This document shows positions 47,203 through 58,440 of a DNA stretch of 64,000 bases, piece after piece. The DNA comes from Mytilus galloprovincialis (lineage: Eukaryota > Mollusca > Bivalvia > Mytilida > Mytilidae), in contig NC_134845.1 of assembly GCF_965363235.1 (NCBI RefSeq), positions 8,432,101 to 8,496,100 on the forward strand, read 5' to 3'. A program made the position numbers and the translations under genes. Under the pieces are notes generated by a model that was not told the origin of the DNA, ran no database searches, and saw only the letters and a list, made by a program, of their open reading frames with translations. Every line of letters begins with the position of its first letter. Position 1 is the first letter of the stretch.

Positions 47203-48903
47203 TTATTCTCGCAATTCAAGAACGTGTAAATTTTTTCCTGTATGACCAGAACCGATCAATAATTTTTCATCACTTGACATCGTCATTGCATACGCATCGT
47301 TAATACTAAAGTCTTGTAATCTCCATGTGTTTAAAAATCTTCCCTCAGAATCAAGAGCGCGTAAGACACGTTGACAAGCGTCAAACAGTATGATGTTTGA
47401 AAGCGGCGTAGAAACCATATCGGCTATCACGACGGAATTTTGTTCTTCGTCTCCGTAAGTCCATCTGACTTTCCCTGTACTGTCCAGTGTTACCAATCTA
47501 CCGGAGTAGTCGGAAATAGAATCTGCTACACAAATGTCTGAACCAAAGGAGGCGATTCTGTTCGGAAAACAGAACAAATCCTTGTCGTAATCAAAGCGTG
47601 AGATGATATGTCCTTGTTCTGTCAGTACTATTATTTGTACTTTACACGGACTATCCATTGGTAGCCAGTCTCGCCCAGGTTCGACAGTACTTAAGATTAC
47701 GTTATTTTTACGGGTCACATGTACCGTAGTCGGTATTTGTGGGGTTGTATCAAAGAAGAACGCTGAAATGTCGGTGATACTTTGATTATGATCGCCATCA
47801 AATTGTCGAAGATAGGGTATATGCCGCACTTCCGTTTTGTCGGCCAGAATTAACAAAATATCACCTGATCTCAAAGCGGCTATATCTTTGACATCCATAG
47901 CCCAATTTCCAAGCTCAATTGCTTTTTTGTTCTCAAGTTTGAATTTCCACATTTTCCTAGATTCCCAATTTCTGACTAAGATCTGATTATTATTACATGA
48001 TATGATTTTATCTATTGAGTTCACTGCTGTTGCAATAGAACCAACAAGGTTCAATTCAAAGACAGCTCTTAATCTTAATTCCCCGAGTAAAGGCATAAAG
48101 GAAGTTTTAAATTCCTTTCCTACAAATTCCAGGAATTTTGTCCTTTCTTGTGTTCCTACCTTGTTAAGGTTTTCGGATAGTTTATTAATACTTGTTTCTA
48201 AATCAGCTGTTTTGGAAAGATTTTTGCAGCTTGAAAGGGTATCGATTTTTGTTCGAATTTCTTGAACTTCTTTTTTCATCTCATTCAAAGTGCTTACTTG
48301 CGGTAAAATTCTTGTCTTAATTTCATCGACATTTTTGTCTATTTCTTCGTAAAAATCTTGAGTTTGATTTTTCACTGCTTTTTCAACCGCTCTCGCAAAG
48401 TAACCTAACCAATCTTTTATTTTAGATTTTGTAGTTTCAGCTTTTTTGGTATGAAACGTTATCAGATCTTCACAAACAGCTAGTTTCCTTGAAATGTTCG
48501 GAAGTATATTTTGGTCAATTTCTGTGCCATATTTTTCTATGAAGTTTATTTTCTGAAGAACAACTTTCATATCTCCCAATGTATGTTTTTGGTGATTTTC
48601 AATGATGCACGAAGGACAAACCAATTGTTCGCAATCTTTGCAGTACATAATGCACGTCTCATCTTTATGCAGATGACAATTGTTTGTTTTTTCCACGATC
48701 GACTTTGTAAAAACTACCGTCTCGTCTTTTAAATCAACAACTTTATGCTTCTGTAGTGCTTTCACTTTCTCGTGCATTTTACGGCACTTTAAACATAAAA
48801 GATATTCACAATCCAAGCATCTAAATTTTACTTCTGTAGTTTCTTCGCACATATTACATTGTTGGTGTACTTGTGCTTTCGTCGAGGAACTTTTGGCAGC
48901 CAT
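47203..48903 (-). CDS. Intact TRIM-like B-box/coiled-coil/NHL-like protein, 566 residues
   Basis: A single-exon frame of 566 codons whose start (ATG 48901-48903) has a good context (AAAATGG). B-box 1 lies at residues 16-53 (C16, C19, C29, C32, C37, C40, H44, H53) and B-box 2 at 76-107 (C76, H79, C88, C91, C96, C99, H104, H107). A charged coiled coil spans about 115-270, and an NHL-like beta-propeller about 285-566, with ICVADSISDYSGRLVTLD and DAYAMTMSSDEK as repeat-like stretches. No RING domain precedes the B-boxes, so ubiquitin-ligase activity cannot be assumed. TRIM-type proteins scaffold via the coiled coil and bind partners or RNA through the propeller. It is the older, intact relative of copies A and B. 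In bivalves such genes are expanded and are often linked to immunity; that role is inferred. Confidence 0.9.
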   Translation of the reverse strand: MAAKSSSTKAQVHQQCNMCEETTEVKFRCLDCEYLLCLKCRKMHEKVKALQKHKVVDLKDETVVFTKSIVEKTNNCHLHKDETCIMYCKDCEQLVCPSCIIENHQKHTLGDMKVVLQKINFIEKYGTEIDQNILPNISRKLAVCEDLITFHTKKAETTKSKIKDWLGYFARAVEKAVKNQTQDFYEEIDKNVDEIKTRILPQVSTLNEMKKEVQEIRTKIDTLSSCKNLSKTADLETSINKLSENLNKVGTQERTKFLEFVGKEFKTSFMPLLGELRLRAVFELNLVGSIATAVNSIDKIISCNNNQILVRNWESRKMWKFKLENKKAIELGNWAMDVKDIAALRSGDILLILADKTEVRHIPYLRQFDGDHNQSITDISAFFFDTTPQIPTTVHVTRKNNVILSTVEPGRDWLPMDSPCKVQIIVLTEQGHIISRFDYDKDLFCFPNRIASFGSDICVADSISDYSGRLVTLDSTGKVRWTYGDEEQNSVVIADMVSTPLSNIILFDACQRVLRALDSEGRFLNTWRLQDFSINDAYAMTMSSDEKLLIGSGHTGKNLHVLELRE

Positions 48904-49555
48904 TTTACAAAGTTTAAGCTTCCTTGTACATATGTGTATGCATTACAGGTAATACTTACGGGTGCATTTAACTGTCAATTGAAATATTTATCACAACATG
49001 TTTTGTTTGTTTACACATGCAAACTATCGTAAGATTTAATAAACTTTTCTTATCTTACAATGTATATACAATTATAAACAGTTTTTGTCTAAAACAATGA
49101 ATAATAAGTGGATGCATAACCATAAGCCGAAGTACATTTACTGAAGTAAAAGTTTCAGAAACAATCAGTATGTATGTAACTCGGTTAAAGTTAGTAAACA
49201 TCTTTTTAGAATTTCCTTCCCAAGTAATAACTCTATTTGACAAAAAAAAAAATTTAGATATTTGTTTATGGTATGTTTGCATCCTTTCAGAAAGTGTCTG
49301 TTTTAATTAGAATGTTATTTATAATATCGACAGATTTTCATGCTTCCTCTTGAAAGACAATATCATACAAATCTAGGATAACAACTGATGGTGTCTTGCA
49401 CAAATTAAATTTCCTCCATTGAGTATGTTGAGGATGCATGTACAAACTACATGTATGTTGAAAGTCTGTGACATGAACATTTTACTACAAGTATCTACTA
49501 CCCTTTACATAATCAATGTTTTATGATAATGAGGTCATGGTTAGATGAACCAGGC
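48904..49555. other. 5' side of the intact TRIM-like gene
   Basis: Non-coding AT-rich sequence. On the minus strand a donor-like GTAAGT lies about 55 nt before the ATG, so an upstream untranslated exon is possible. No core promoter motif can be fixed. Confidence 0.3.
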
Positions 49556-49559
49556 CAGA

Positions 49560-50065
49560 CAGACATGTACACATAACAATCATTCCATATGCTAAATGTG
49601 GTTGACTATTTGCTAAACATATCTGATCAACTGATAAAATTAAGAAAACTTATCATTGACCAATGATCTATGAAAATGAGGTAAAGATCAGATATACAAT
49701 ATCTATAAGACAAATATGTAAACCTTACATCTGTCATATACACCAAACATAGCTGACCTATAGTTATAAGTATTTGAAAAACGAACCAAAATTAAACCAG
49801 AACAAGAATGTGTCCCAAGTATACGTATGCCCCAACCGCACTATCATTTTCTATGTTCAGTGGACCGTGAAAATGGGGTAAAATCTCTTATTTGACATTA
49901 AACTTAGAAAGATCATATCAATAAGAACATGTTTCCTAAGTTTCAAGTTGGTTGGACTTCAACTTCATCAAAAACTACCTCGACTAAAAACTTTAACCTG
50001 AAGCGGGACGGACAAACGGACGCACAGACCAGAAAACAGAATGCCCATAAATGGGGCATAAAAAA
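49560..50065 (+). mobile_element. Element ending in acgg repeats and a 'cccataaatggggca' hairpin
   Basis: Contains 'cattttctatgttcagtgga', 'aactacctcgactaaaaact', 'ggacggacaaacggacgcac' and a terminal 'gcccataaatggggcat'. A truncated copy lies at 10441-10570. Non-coding, MITE/Helitron-derivative style. Confidence 0.65.
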
Positions 50066-50124
50066 CTAACATGAAAATGAAGTCAAAGTCATCTGAAACC
50101 GGCTAGACTGACATGTGGGACAGA

Positions 50125-50275
50125 TTACCTTAGCCGTTTTCGGCACAACTTTTTAGATCCCCAATGCTCTTCAACTTTGTACTTGTTCAGCTTTATTACT
50201 GTTTTTATCTGAGCGTCACTGATGAGTCTTATGTAGACGAAACCTGTGTCTGGTTTATAAAATTATAAGCCTAGT
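50125..50275 (+). repeat. Family V copy
   Basis: 'tgctcttcaactttgtactt', 'gagcgtcactgatgagtctt' and 'tagacgaaacctgtgtctgg'. Confidence 0.75.
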
Positions 50276-51250
50276 ACGTTTGATAACTATATGAACCCCT
50301 TACAATCATTCTATACATTACATATAGTTGACATTCTTCTAATAGTATCTGAGAAACCGACCTAGTCATGAAACTTTAACCTTGATCACTTATCCATGAA
50401 ATGAAGTTGAGGTAAGAGTTTTATATGTATTCTATTTTTTGTGCCTTTTGAGTTCATTGATCAAAGTAACCTAACCAAACAGTAAAATGTGCATTCCGAC
50501 ATTTTTATGCTGTTTTGATTAATGTGAAACATGTGACAGTACAAGTTTTTCTGTTGATATTTTTAATTATAAAATCTCTGCTTTTGCATTAAAAATATTA
50601 ATAATATTTTTGCAAAAGGTAAAATATTGGCAGTAGTCAATGCACACATTAACTTTTGAATGGACAGAACTCATCAGTGAATAGTTTTCATTTTTTACGA
50701 GAACACGGTCTTTTATGGTCACTATTTAGCATTTTGTATACTTGGGCGGTTAAAAAGTTGACTCTTTTGATGGACTGGTTAATGCCATGTTCTATGGGAT
50801 ACAGCAAGCCAGTAGTTATAAGTGTGTGATGAAGTGTGAGTACCTGAAGAATCAATCTAGTCCACATCTTGTAAAGACATCTGTGTTTTGTTGAAAACTT
50901 GATTTTGTCATGTGTGTGGTTGGATTTCTGTCTCATTTAAGTATACCCCAAATCCTCTTTTTATCATCAACACTAGATTTAGGGGGGAATAGAGAGAAAA
51001 CTGCTGTACACCCTTCACTCAAATATTCCTATAAGTTGGTTGCACATGCATATAAAATAAATAACTATTTTAATGTCAACAATTTTATTGACTATGTGTC
51101 AATTCAATGAAATAAAAGATTGTTAAAAGCCAGCAAAATACTTGAGCAAATAAATAAACATGGTCAAAGAAAATAAGTTTCGAACATAAAATGTATGTAT
51201 AATTCAGTGTGTCCTATAATACTTCTATAAATATATTATATCTATGTTAG
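50276..51250. other. No recognisable feature
   Basis: AT-rich; short open frames only, with no domain or repeat pattern. Confidence 0.35.
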
Positions 51251-51251
51251 A

Positions 51252-51415
51252 TGTACTAAATCATAAACTAATCTCTAACTGTTAAATTAACATAAACTAA
51301 TATCTAAATGTTAAATTTACATAAAACTAATCTCTAACTGTTAAATTAACATAAACTAATATCTAAATGTTAAATTTACATAAAACTAATCTCTAAAAGT
51401 TAAATTTACATAAAC
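51252..51415. repeat. About 30-bp tandem repeat with alternating variants
   Basis: Five to six units of 'cataaactaatctctaactg' / 'ttaaattaa' in which 'ctctaactg' and 'atctaaatg' versions alternate, giving a 61-bp higher-order period. Confidence 0.9.
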
Positions 51416-51762
51416 TGAAGTTGGTAGGAAAATCAAAAAGACCAAAGACAATTATACACATTCTTTTCAATTGAAAAACAAATATTAGATATTCTAAAGG
51501 AGAATGTTTGATATTAAAGGGCAGCATGATTACAAAAATCTAATTTTATCACAAGTCTGCCAAATATCATACCCCTCCATTTTATTTCCTGTCTGAATAA
51601 AATTTAAAAGATTCTGCTTGTTTATGCTGTGATGTTTTCCTTGTTGCATGATAGTAGTAATATAAGATATAATCAACATATACTACAATTAAAATACATG
51701 TATATATGTAAGTATAGTACCTCTTTTAATTTAATTGTTGAAAATATTTAAAATATCAATTA

Positions 51763-51970
51763 CTGTGGATTCATTATTATTCGTTGGATACCAATTTTCG
51801 TGGCTTTCGTGGGTACAGGTGAACAACCAAATTAAATGTTCAACGAATAACAAATTTTCTATAAGCCTGTATGCAGACTTCGGCAAAACCACGAAATTGA
51901 ATATCCACGAACATGCAAGTTTTCCTTAATCCACGAAAATTGATACCCACGAAAATAAATTAATCCACAG
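51763..51970. mobile_element. 208-bp mariner-type MITE
   Basis: The ends 'ctgtggattcattattattc' and '...aaattaatccacag' are inverted repeats and are flanked by TA at 51761-51762 and 51971-51972. Inner motifs 'ccaattttcgtgg' and 'ccacgaaaattga' continue the symmetry. Confidence 0.9.
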
Positions 51971-51972
51971 TA

Positions 51973-52625
51973 CTTTTTTTCCATACTTTTGGTAATGCCC
52001 ATTTGATTAATTTCAAAATTGTGAAATAAAGAATAAAATCTCAAAGAAACTAAAGACAAATGAGGACTAGATAAAAACCCAAAACATAGGAATTTTTAGA
52101 AAGCATGAAAACATTACAAATATTAATAAACATATATAATTGCTTTATTTATTTTCAAACAGTATAATGGAATGTATAAGTTACCTTTTGATCCCAAATA
52201 CCAAATCAAACAAACTTAAAACTATCTTTATTTTTTTTACATCAATGAAAAATATATTCAGACAAATTAACCATACCAAACAATGATAGAAAATCAATAT
52301 GAAAAAATACCTTCACCTTTGCTGATAACACATGTCATTTCTCTAGCAAAGCATTTTAAAATCAATAAATATTTGAAAATAAAAACTACATGAACAGTGA
52401 CATTTGCAAAATAGAAAATTGAAGATTAGGATGAATAGAAATTCTACTGTCTATTCTTTCTAAATTTAGGAATATGATAATTTGGATATTTTAGCATCAA
52501 AATGTCATTTGCAAACATAAACTAACTGATAAGATAATCCCCCCCCCCTCCCCTCAAAAAAAATAATTTAATACTTACTCAAAATGTCATGAAGTAAAAA
52601 CAGTATAAACAAGTGAAACTGCGAG
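51973..52625. other. No recognisable feature
   Basis: AT-rich spacer with a C run near 52539-52550. No gene. Confidence 0.35.
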
Positions 52626-53258
52626 CTACTGCTCACTGATGATACCCCCGCCGCAAGTGGATAATATTAATAGTGTAAAAATATGCAAGTGTTCGGTAAA
52701 CAGGAAGTTGTCGAGTGATGAATCTGAAAACGCATCACACGGTATAGATGACTTATAAAAATCCTGAAACCAAATTTCAGAAATCCTTGTATTGTAGTTC
52801 TTGAGAAAAATGTGACGAAAATTTTTAACTTGGTTATCATGTGTAAAATCATACAAGTGTTCGGTAAACAGGAAGTTGTCGAGTGATGAATCTGAAAACG
52901 CATCACACGGTATAGCTGACTTATATAAATCCTGAAACCAAATTTCAGAAATCCTTGTATTGTAGTTCCTGAGAAAAATGTGACGAAAATTTTCAACTTG
53001 GCTATCATGTGTAAAATCATACAAGTGTTCGGTAAACAGGAAGTTGTCGAGTGATGAATCTGAAAACGCATCACACGGTATAGCTGACTTATATAAATCC
53101 TGAAACCAAATTTCAGAAATCCTTGTATTGTATTTCCTGAGAAAAATGTGACGAAAATTTTCAACTTGGCTATCATGTGTAAAATCAGACAAGTGTTCGG
53201 TAAACAGGAAGTTGTCAAGTGATGAATCTGAAAACGCATCACACGGTATGGCTGACAT
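52626..53258 (-). repeat. Four-copy 168-bp core repeat, open in two frames
   Basis: Because 168 is divisible by three, the minus strand is open for 210 codons as a 56-residue repeat (SAIPCDAFSDSSLDNFLF... FRHIFLRNYNTRISEIWFQD) and for 191 codons in a second frame. Core identity between copies is very high. With no start context, splice context or known family, this is treated as a repeat, not a gene. Confidence 0.75.
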
Positions 53259-53440
53259 ATATAAATGTTGATACCAAATTACAGAAAGGGTGGATGTGTA
53301 GTTCCTGAGAAAAATGTGACGAAAGTTTCATGGGACGGACTGACTGACGGACGGACTGACGGACGGACTGACGGACTGATGGACGGACAGACAGAGGTAA
53401 AACAGTATACCCCCCCTTTTTTAAAGCGGGGGTATAATAA
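52636..53440. mobile_element. Element with 'atacccccgc' ends and a 168-bp core array
   Basis: The left end 'gatacccccgccgc' (about 52640) and right end 'gcgggggtata' (about 53425) are inverted. Inside lie 168-bp core repeats (starts at about 52686, 52854, 53022 and 53190), then a run of 'gacggacggact' units. Bivalve elements of the pearl/Helitron-associated type share this plan of inverted ends, a core array and a simple repeat. No transposase is present. Confidence 0.7.
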
Positions 53441-54035
53441 GGTATTTAGATCTTTCTAATATACATTAGCATGTCAGAAACAAAATGCCCATATTTTGGC
53501 AATAAGGAAGGTGTCTGAAATTGATGTTTATATGAACATGTCTTAGGAACAAGTAAAATTATAATAATGTATTTAATGAAACATAATGCATAACTATTAT
53601 AAGTTGAAAATTTTTAATTTCATTTGAAAGTTTATATTGTTTAACTTTCAATATCAAAAATATATCCTGCTTATTACAATAACTATGTTATCATAATTGA
53701 ATACATTTCTCTCAACTATGAAAGTTCAGATTAGGTTTAACATAATGCAAAGCATTAAAAACAATATATTGTAATACATTTTGTGTACGTCAATGCATTT
53801 AACATTAAAAACAATCAACATATTTGCCATACCTATTCATAAATATATAAATGCATAAAACAAATCATCAACATAAAGCTTCTATATGATATCTTTTTTA
53901 ATTTCTTATGGTGTGTAAGTTATTACTGGTGTAACTATAACAACCTTTTGTAGAACAACATGGGATGCTAAATATAACTCGATATCTATATGAGACAGAT
54001 AGTGGTTGTATTAATTTTTCTTTAAATAGTATGTA
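53441..54035. other. No recognisable feature
   Basis: AT-rich; no gene or repeat array. Confidence 0.35.
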
Positions 54036-54239
54036 CTGTAAATTCAGAAATTATTGCGTGCATTTATTATTGCGATTTGTCATTTTAGACTTAAATGCGA
54101 TTTTAATTTTTATGATTTTCAGAAAAATCCTGTGAAATTCATATAAAATATTTCAATATGCGAGTTTAAATTATTGCGTTTATAACTCAGTCACATTTTT
54201 CGCAATAATAAAAACCTTGCATTAATTTCTGAATTTGCA
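54036..54239 (+). mobile_element. 204-bp MITE, copy 1
   Basis: The ends 'ctgtaaattcagaaattatt' and 'taatttctgaatttgca' are inverted and flanked by TA. Inner 'gcaataataaaaacctt' and 'attattgcgatttgtc' match the antisense copy at 59281-59486. Confidence 0.85.
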
Positions 54240-57200
54240 TAAAACAATTTCAGAGACATACTGTAAATCATATAACTCTGAGACTTTTAATAATTTCCCT
54301 AAAGTTTGCATCATGAATTTAAAAATTAAACAATTGTTGAGATTAACAGAAGTTTATCAAATTGCTCAATCTTTGCAATATTTTAGATATGTTGTGTGGT
54401 CTCTAAATGTTTAACAAAAGATTTTTCTTAAACTTTGGTAATAAACTTCTAGGTGAAAGTAAAAACATTGAAATAATTAAGGAAATCAAAGTTATCTTTT
54501 CATGGATTCTATAGGGGAAACTTGAATTTTTCCTTACTAGGGACATATGAAACTTGAATTTTTCCTTACTAGGGACATATGAAACTTGATTTTTTGATAG
54601 TTCAATATTACAATTTCAAGTTTTAAATGTTTCTTTTGTATATTAAATGAAACTTAGTAAAATATTGTTAAACAAAAAAAAAGAAGTTTGCACCATGTCT
54701 AGAAAGGATGATCAGAAAAAGACACCCATCTACTTTAAAACTTTTTAAAAAGTTGGTTAATTTTCAAAAGTTTATGACAAAAAGCACCTTTTAACTTCCA
54801 TAGTAACAATAACACATATATATTAGACTCTGAATATAATCAATAGTTAATTGTATTTTTTGGAACTATGAACACTTTTTGAAAATAAATATATATACCA
54901 TACATCTAGGTGATAAAATTGCTACTAGCAAACCATATTAAAATCTGAGGCCAAAATGACCAAATATTGCACATGATATATAATTAGCATGTAATATAAA
55001 TGTATAAGTGACAAATATCAATTTCGGAAAAAAAACCTTATGTAAAACAATATTTTCTGTAAATGACAAGTAATTATGATGCTTTAGGAGTATTTGAGAA
55101 ACCTTTTTCTGTATAAAATATCAGCATAATAAAAAAGTTTTAAAGAAGTAATGTCATAAATTAAATATGACACTCAATCTGTTGTTTATGCCTATGAAAA
55201 ACAAAAATTCTGGCTGTCAACAAAAAAAAATCTCATTTTGTTTTACGTTATCTTTTTTATTATCAACTGACTTGGTTCATGACACAACCAAATAATTTTG
55301 TGGCACATAATCATTCAAGAAAATAAAGGAGTTTTATGATAATTCATATGCAGCAAAATTAAAGCTTTGCTTTAATTAAAAATTAACAGCATACACAATT
55401 CTTATAAGGGAATTCAAGATCAAGACTTCAGAAATAAAATAAACATGTAAACAACCACAAAGTTAGATATGCCTATATAGCTGAGACTCATTAAAACAGT
55501 GTGCAAATTTATTGCATAAAACATCTAAGGTACCATGTTTACAAAGACAGCCATTTGTCTAATAATATCTGAATGAAGGTTTGTTGGAAAATCTGTATAA
55601 ATAAGTCAAATCTGGAATAAATCTGGTTATCTTTCAAACAAGAATCAATAATGAAATATCTGAATTTACAGTAAATGTTTAAAAATATTGTCATAGCATA
55701 TGGGAGACAACTCTAGAGTATTCTGATTTTTTGTCAAGTTTCAGACAACAACTTTTTTAACTGGTAACAAAGCTTTACTGTCAATGAGACAAATCATAAT
55801 TTACTTCTTATTTAATGACATCCACCATAGTTTACTATTTGCTTAATACTTTTTTATTCATGATAATATTTAAAAACTTGTTACATGAGAATAATACATT
55901 ATAGAAAAAAACTTTTAAATGGATCTGATATAACAATAAAAGGATACTAACTAAAGCTGTATACATAAATAAAACTAAATACTAGGATTGATTAAAAAAA
56001 AACAATAAAGTAGATGTAGTAAATAGAACTAAAACACGAAGTCAAAGTATATATATATATATTTGCATAGCTAAGCACTTCTTATAAGTGTGACTACATA
56101 CCACAACATGTATGGATATAACATTGTAAACAGTAAAACAAAAGCTAGTAAAATTAGCATAACAATATATAGTCATGTATAAATGGTTTTCTCAATGTTT
56201 TCAATAAAGATCCAGCTACCCATGATGCATTGTGAAGCCCTTTCTACCATTACTTTAATGCTAGCATTTCAAATCAATAACATCTAAAAAATTATTTTAA
56301 CTGCTTATTGATATATAGAATCAGAATCAGGTGCCCTATATATTGTTTATTTCTATATCATTCAACCTTGACACATTTCGTAATGGAGTAGACTTAAGTT
56401 GCAGACATTCATTACAATAATCTTTACCCCACAAATATATGTTATAGAGATAGGTTTTTGTTTTTATTTTTATAAGAAAACATTCAACTTGAGCAACTTA
56501 TACATATCCATTACTTAAAAAAACCAAATTTCTATTATTATCTAAACTTTGACATTGACAAGACAGCTAAAATATCTGAATTTTGGGTTATTTTCTCTGC
56601 AAAATTCCAGTGCTTCAAATATCATATAATAATAAAGAGTGATACCATTTAAAAACAACTTAAAATAGACATTCCTGAAATTCATGTTTCAATGTATGTC
56701 CCTTTCAGCTAAGACAGTGAGAAGATGTCACTAATGTTTATACTTTATATAACAAATAAATAAAAAAACCTTCATTTAATAAATAAGCATTATTAAAAGG
56801 GATAAAAATGACAAAAGTTTTATGAGATGTAATACCTATCAACCATGTCAACAATATTCTAATTCAAGTATTTCCTCAAATATTTACCTAAATCCAATTA
56901 TTTACAATGATTAAGTTTTAGGTACATTGTAACATTTGGTGAAAAAATGATTGTTTTATTTACAAAAATAAGTTTAAAAGATTAAAGCAATTGAATATAT
57001 ATTGGATTTCTTTGTAATAAAAATAAATAATTCACTATCTTGGGAATACAAGATTTTACATTTTTTGAAAATGTTAAAATACTTTCAATAACGGAATATC
57101 TAATTTACAAATATAACTTAAAAATGATCATACATGTTTTTATCATTATATCTTCAATTTAGTTTTAAACTTAATGTTTGGAAGCGGTGAATTTGTGATA

Positions 57201-58206
57201 TGAATGTTGCAATCCTGTGATTATTAGCATTACGTAATATATCTTAACTCCCTATTTTTTTATACTACTTACAGGTAATCAAAATATATGTATAGTATAA
57301 TACAATTGTGTGACCTTTAAGATATCAATAATTCATGGATAAAGGGTAAAGTATCACAAATCTTAAAATAATATGAAACTACTTCATCATTGTTAATATA
57401 AAGATGTAATAAAATGTCTGTAATCAACAAATCTGGCATATTTCAAAAACTTTGAACAACATAAACTCAATATGGCCCATCAAAAGTCAGAACCAACCTT
57501 CAAATAATTAGAAATCAGTTAAATAAAAAAATGTAGGTCAGTTATTTTATCTTTCATTCAATTCATCTACTTACATGAAGTTTATTAAGATGATAAGCCC
57601 TCTGTTTGAAATTATGTTATTTGATGAAATTTTGCATTTTAGGGGAAAAAAAGGGGGGGAACAGAGAAGAAACAGAAATCACAATTTCTAAGAATAAAAA
57701 AGAATTAAAATATCAGGTTCAAAAGAAAACATTATAATCGTTTACTTAAAACATTGTTATGAAAAAACAACAATTTAGGGACCAAAATAATGAATGAAAG
57801 CCCAAAGGTCCATTACACAATCAATCATTAAATAACTATTAGCAATATTATCTTATAAGAGTTCCCTATTGCACAACTTTATAAGTCATTACATTTTACA
57901 ACTTCCAAAAATTGCAAAACATTTGCATAAAAACGTGATGTCATTACCATAATATCTATAGAAAGTTTTAATACAAATCTTTCTATACAATTCAATATGA
58001 GGTATTCCATATCGAGATATCCATGTAAAACTATTAACATTTGACCTAAACTGGTACAATAAAAGAATTTATTGACATCAATCTAAGGGAGACAACTATT
58101 TCATCCCTTGAACTAAGGGAGACCACTATCATAATGATGTAATCTATGTTTAAACACCTTGATACCCTACAACATTCTAAAATCCTGTATACTAATGTAA
58201 CTATCA
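54240..58206. other. AT-rich stretch left of the STARD10-like gene
   Basis: A 32-bp direct repeat ('gaaacttgaatttttcctta') is duplicated at about 54517-54590. There is no other array, retroelement tail or open frame in 4 kb, unusual for this window. It may be a long 3' UTR plus intergenic DNA of the minus-strand gene. A minus-strand AATAAA at 58068-58073, 134 nt after the stop, is a candidate near poly(A) signal. Confidence 0.35.
58068..58073 (-). promoter_or_regulatory. Candidate poly(A) signal for the STARD10-like gene
   Basis: Minus-strand AATAAA 134 nt past the stop, followed by a U-rich stretch. Other AATAAA copies lie further left, so the choice is uncertain. Confidence 0.3.
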
Positions 58207-58440
58207 TCAATCAGATGAATCCTCATCACTGATGTCATTTTCACCTATATCACTTTCTTTCATACAGCTTTCATCGTCTAATGATTCTCGAGAGTTAAAT
58301 TCTGATAGAGGTTTAATGTCTGCCATGTTTAGTCTTGGCAGTGTCATTTGTTCAGGATTTAGCCATGGTTTAAAGTTTGGGTTATGAGTAGATTTCCACT
58401 TCTGGTAACTGAGACATGCTTTGTGTATCCTTGTTATGAC
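58207..58440 (-). CDS. STARD10: STARD10-like terminal exon
   Basis: Acceptor 'attttatag' on the minus strand; 77 residues then TGA. It carries the last START helix (RIHKACLSYQKWK), the FKPWLNPEQ motif and the acidic tail. Confidence 0.9.
   Translation of the reverse strand, partial: VITRIHKACLSYQKWKSTHNPNFKPWLNPEQMTLPRLNMADIKPLSEFNSRESLDDESCMKESDIGENDISDEDSSD

Noticed and set aside
52626-53258. A 210-residue repeat protein
   Set aside because: The frame is created by a 168-bp transposon core array, a second frame is equally open, and there is no gene context.
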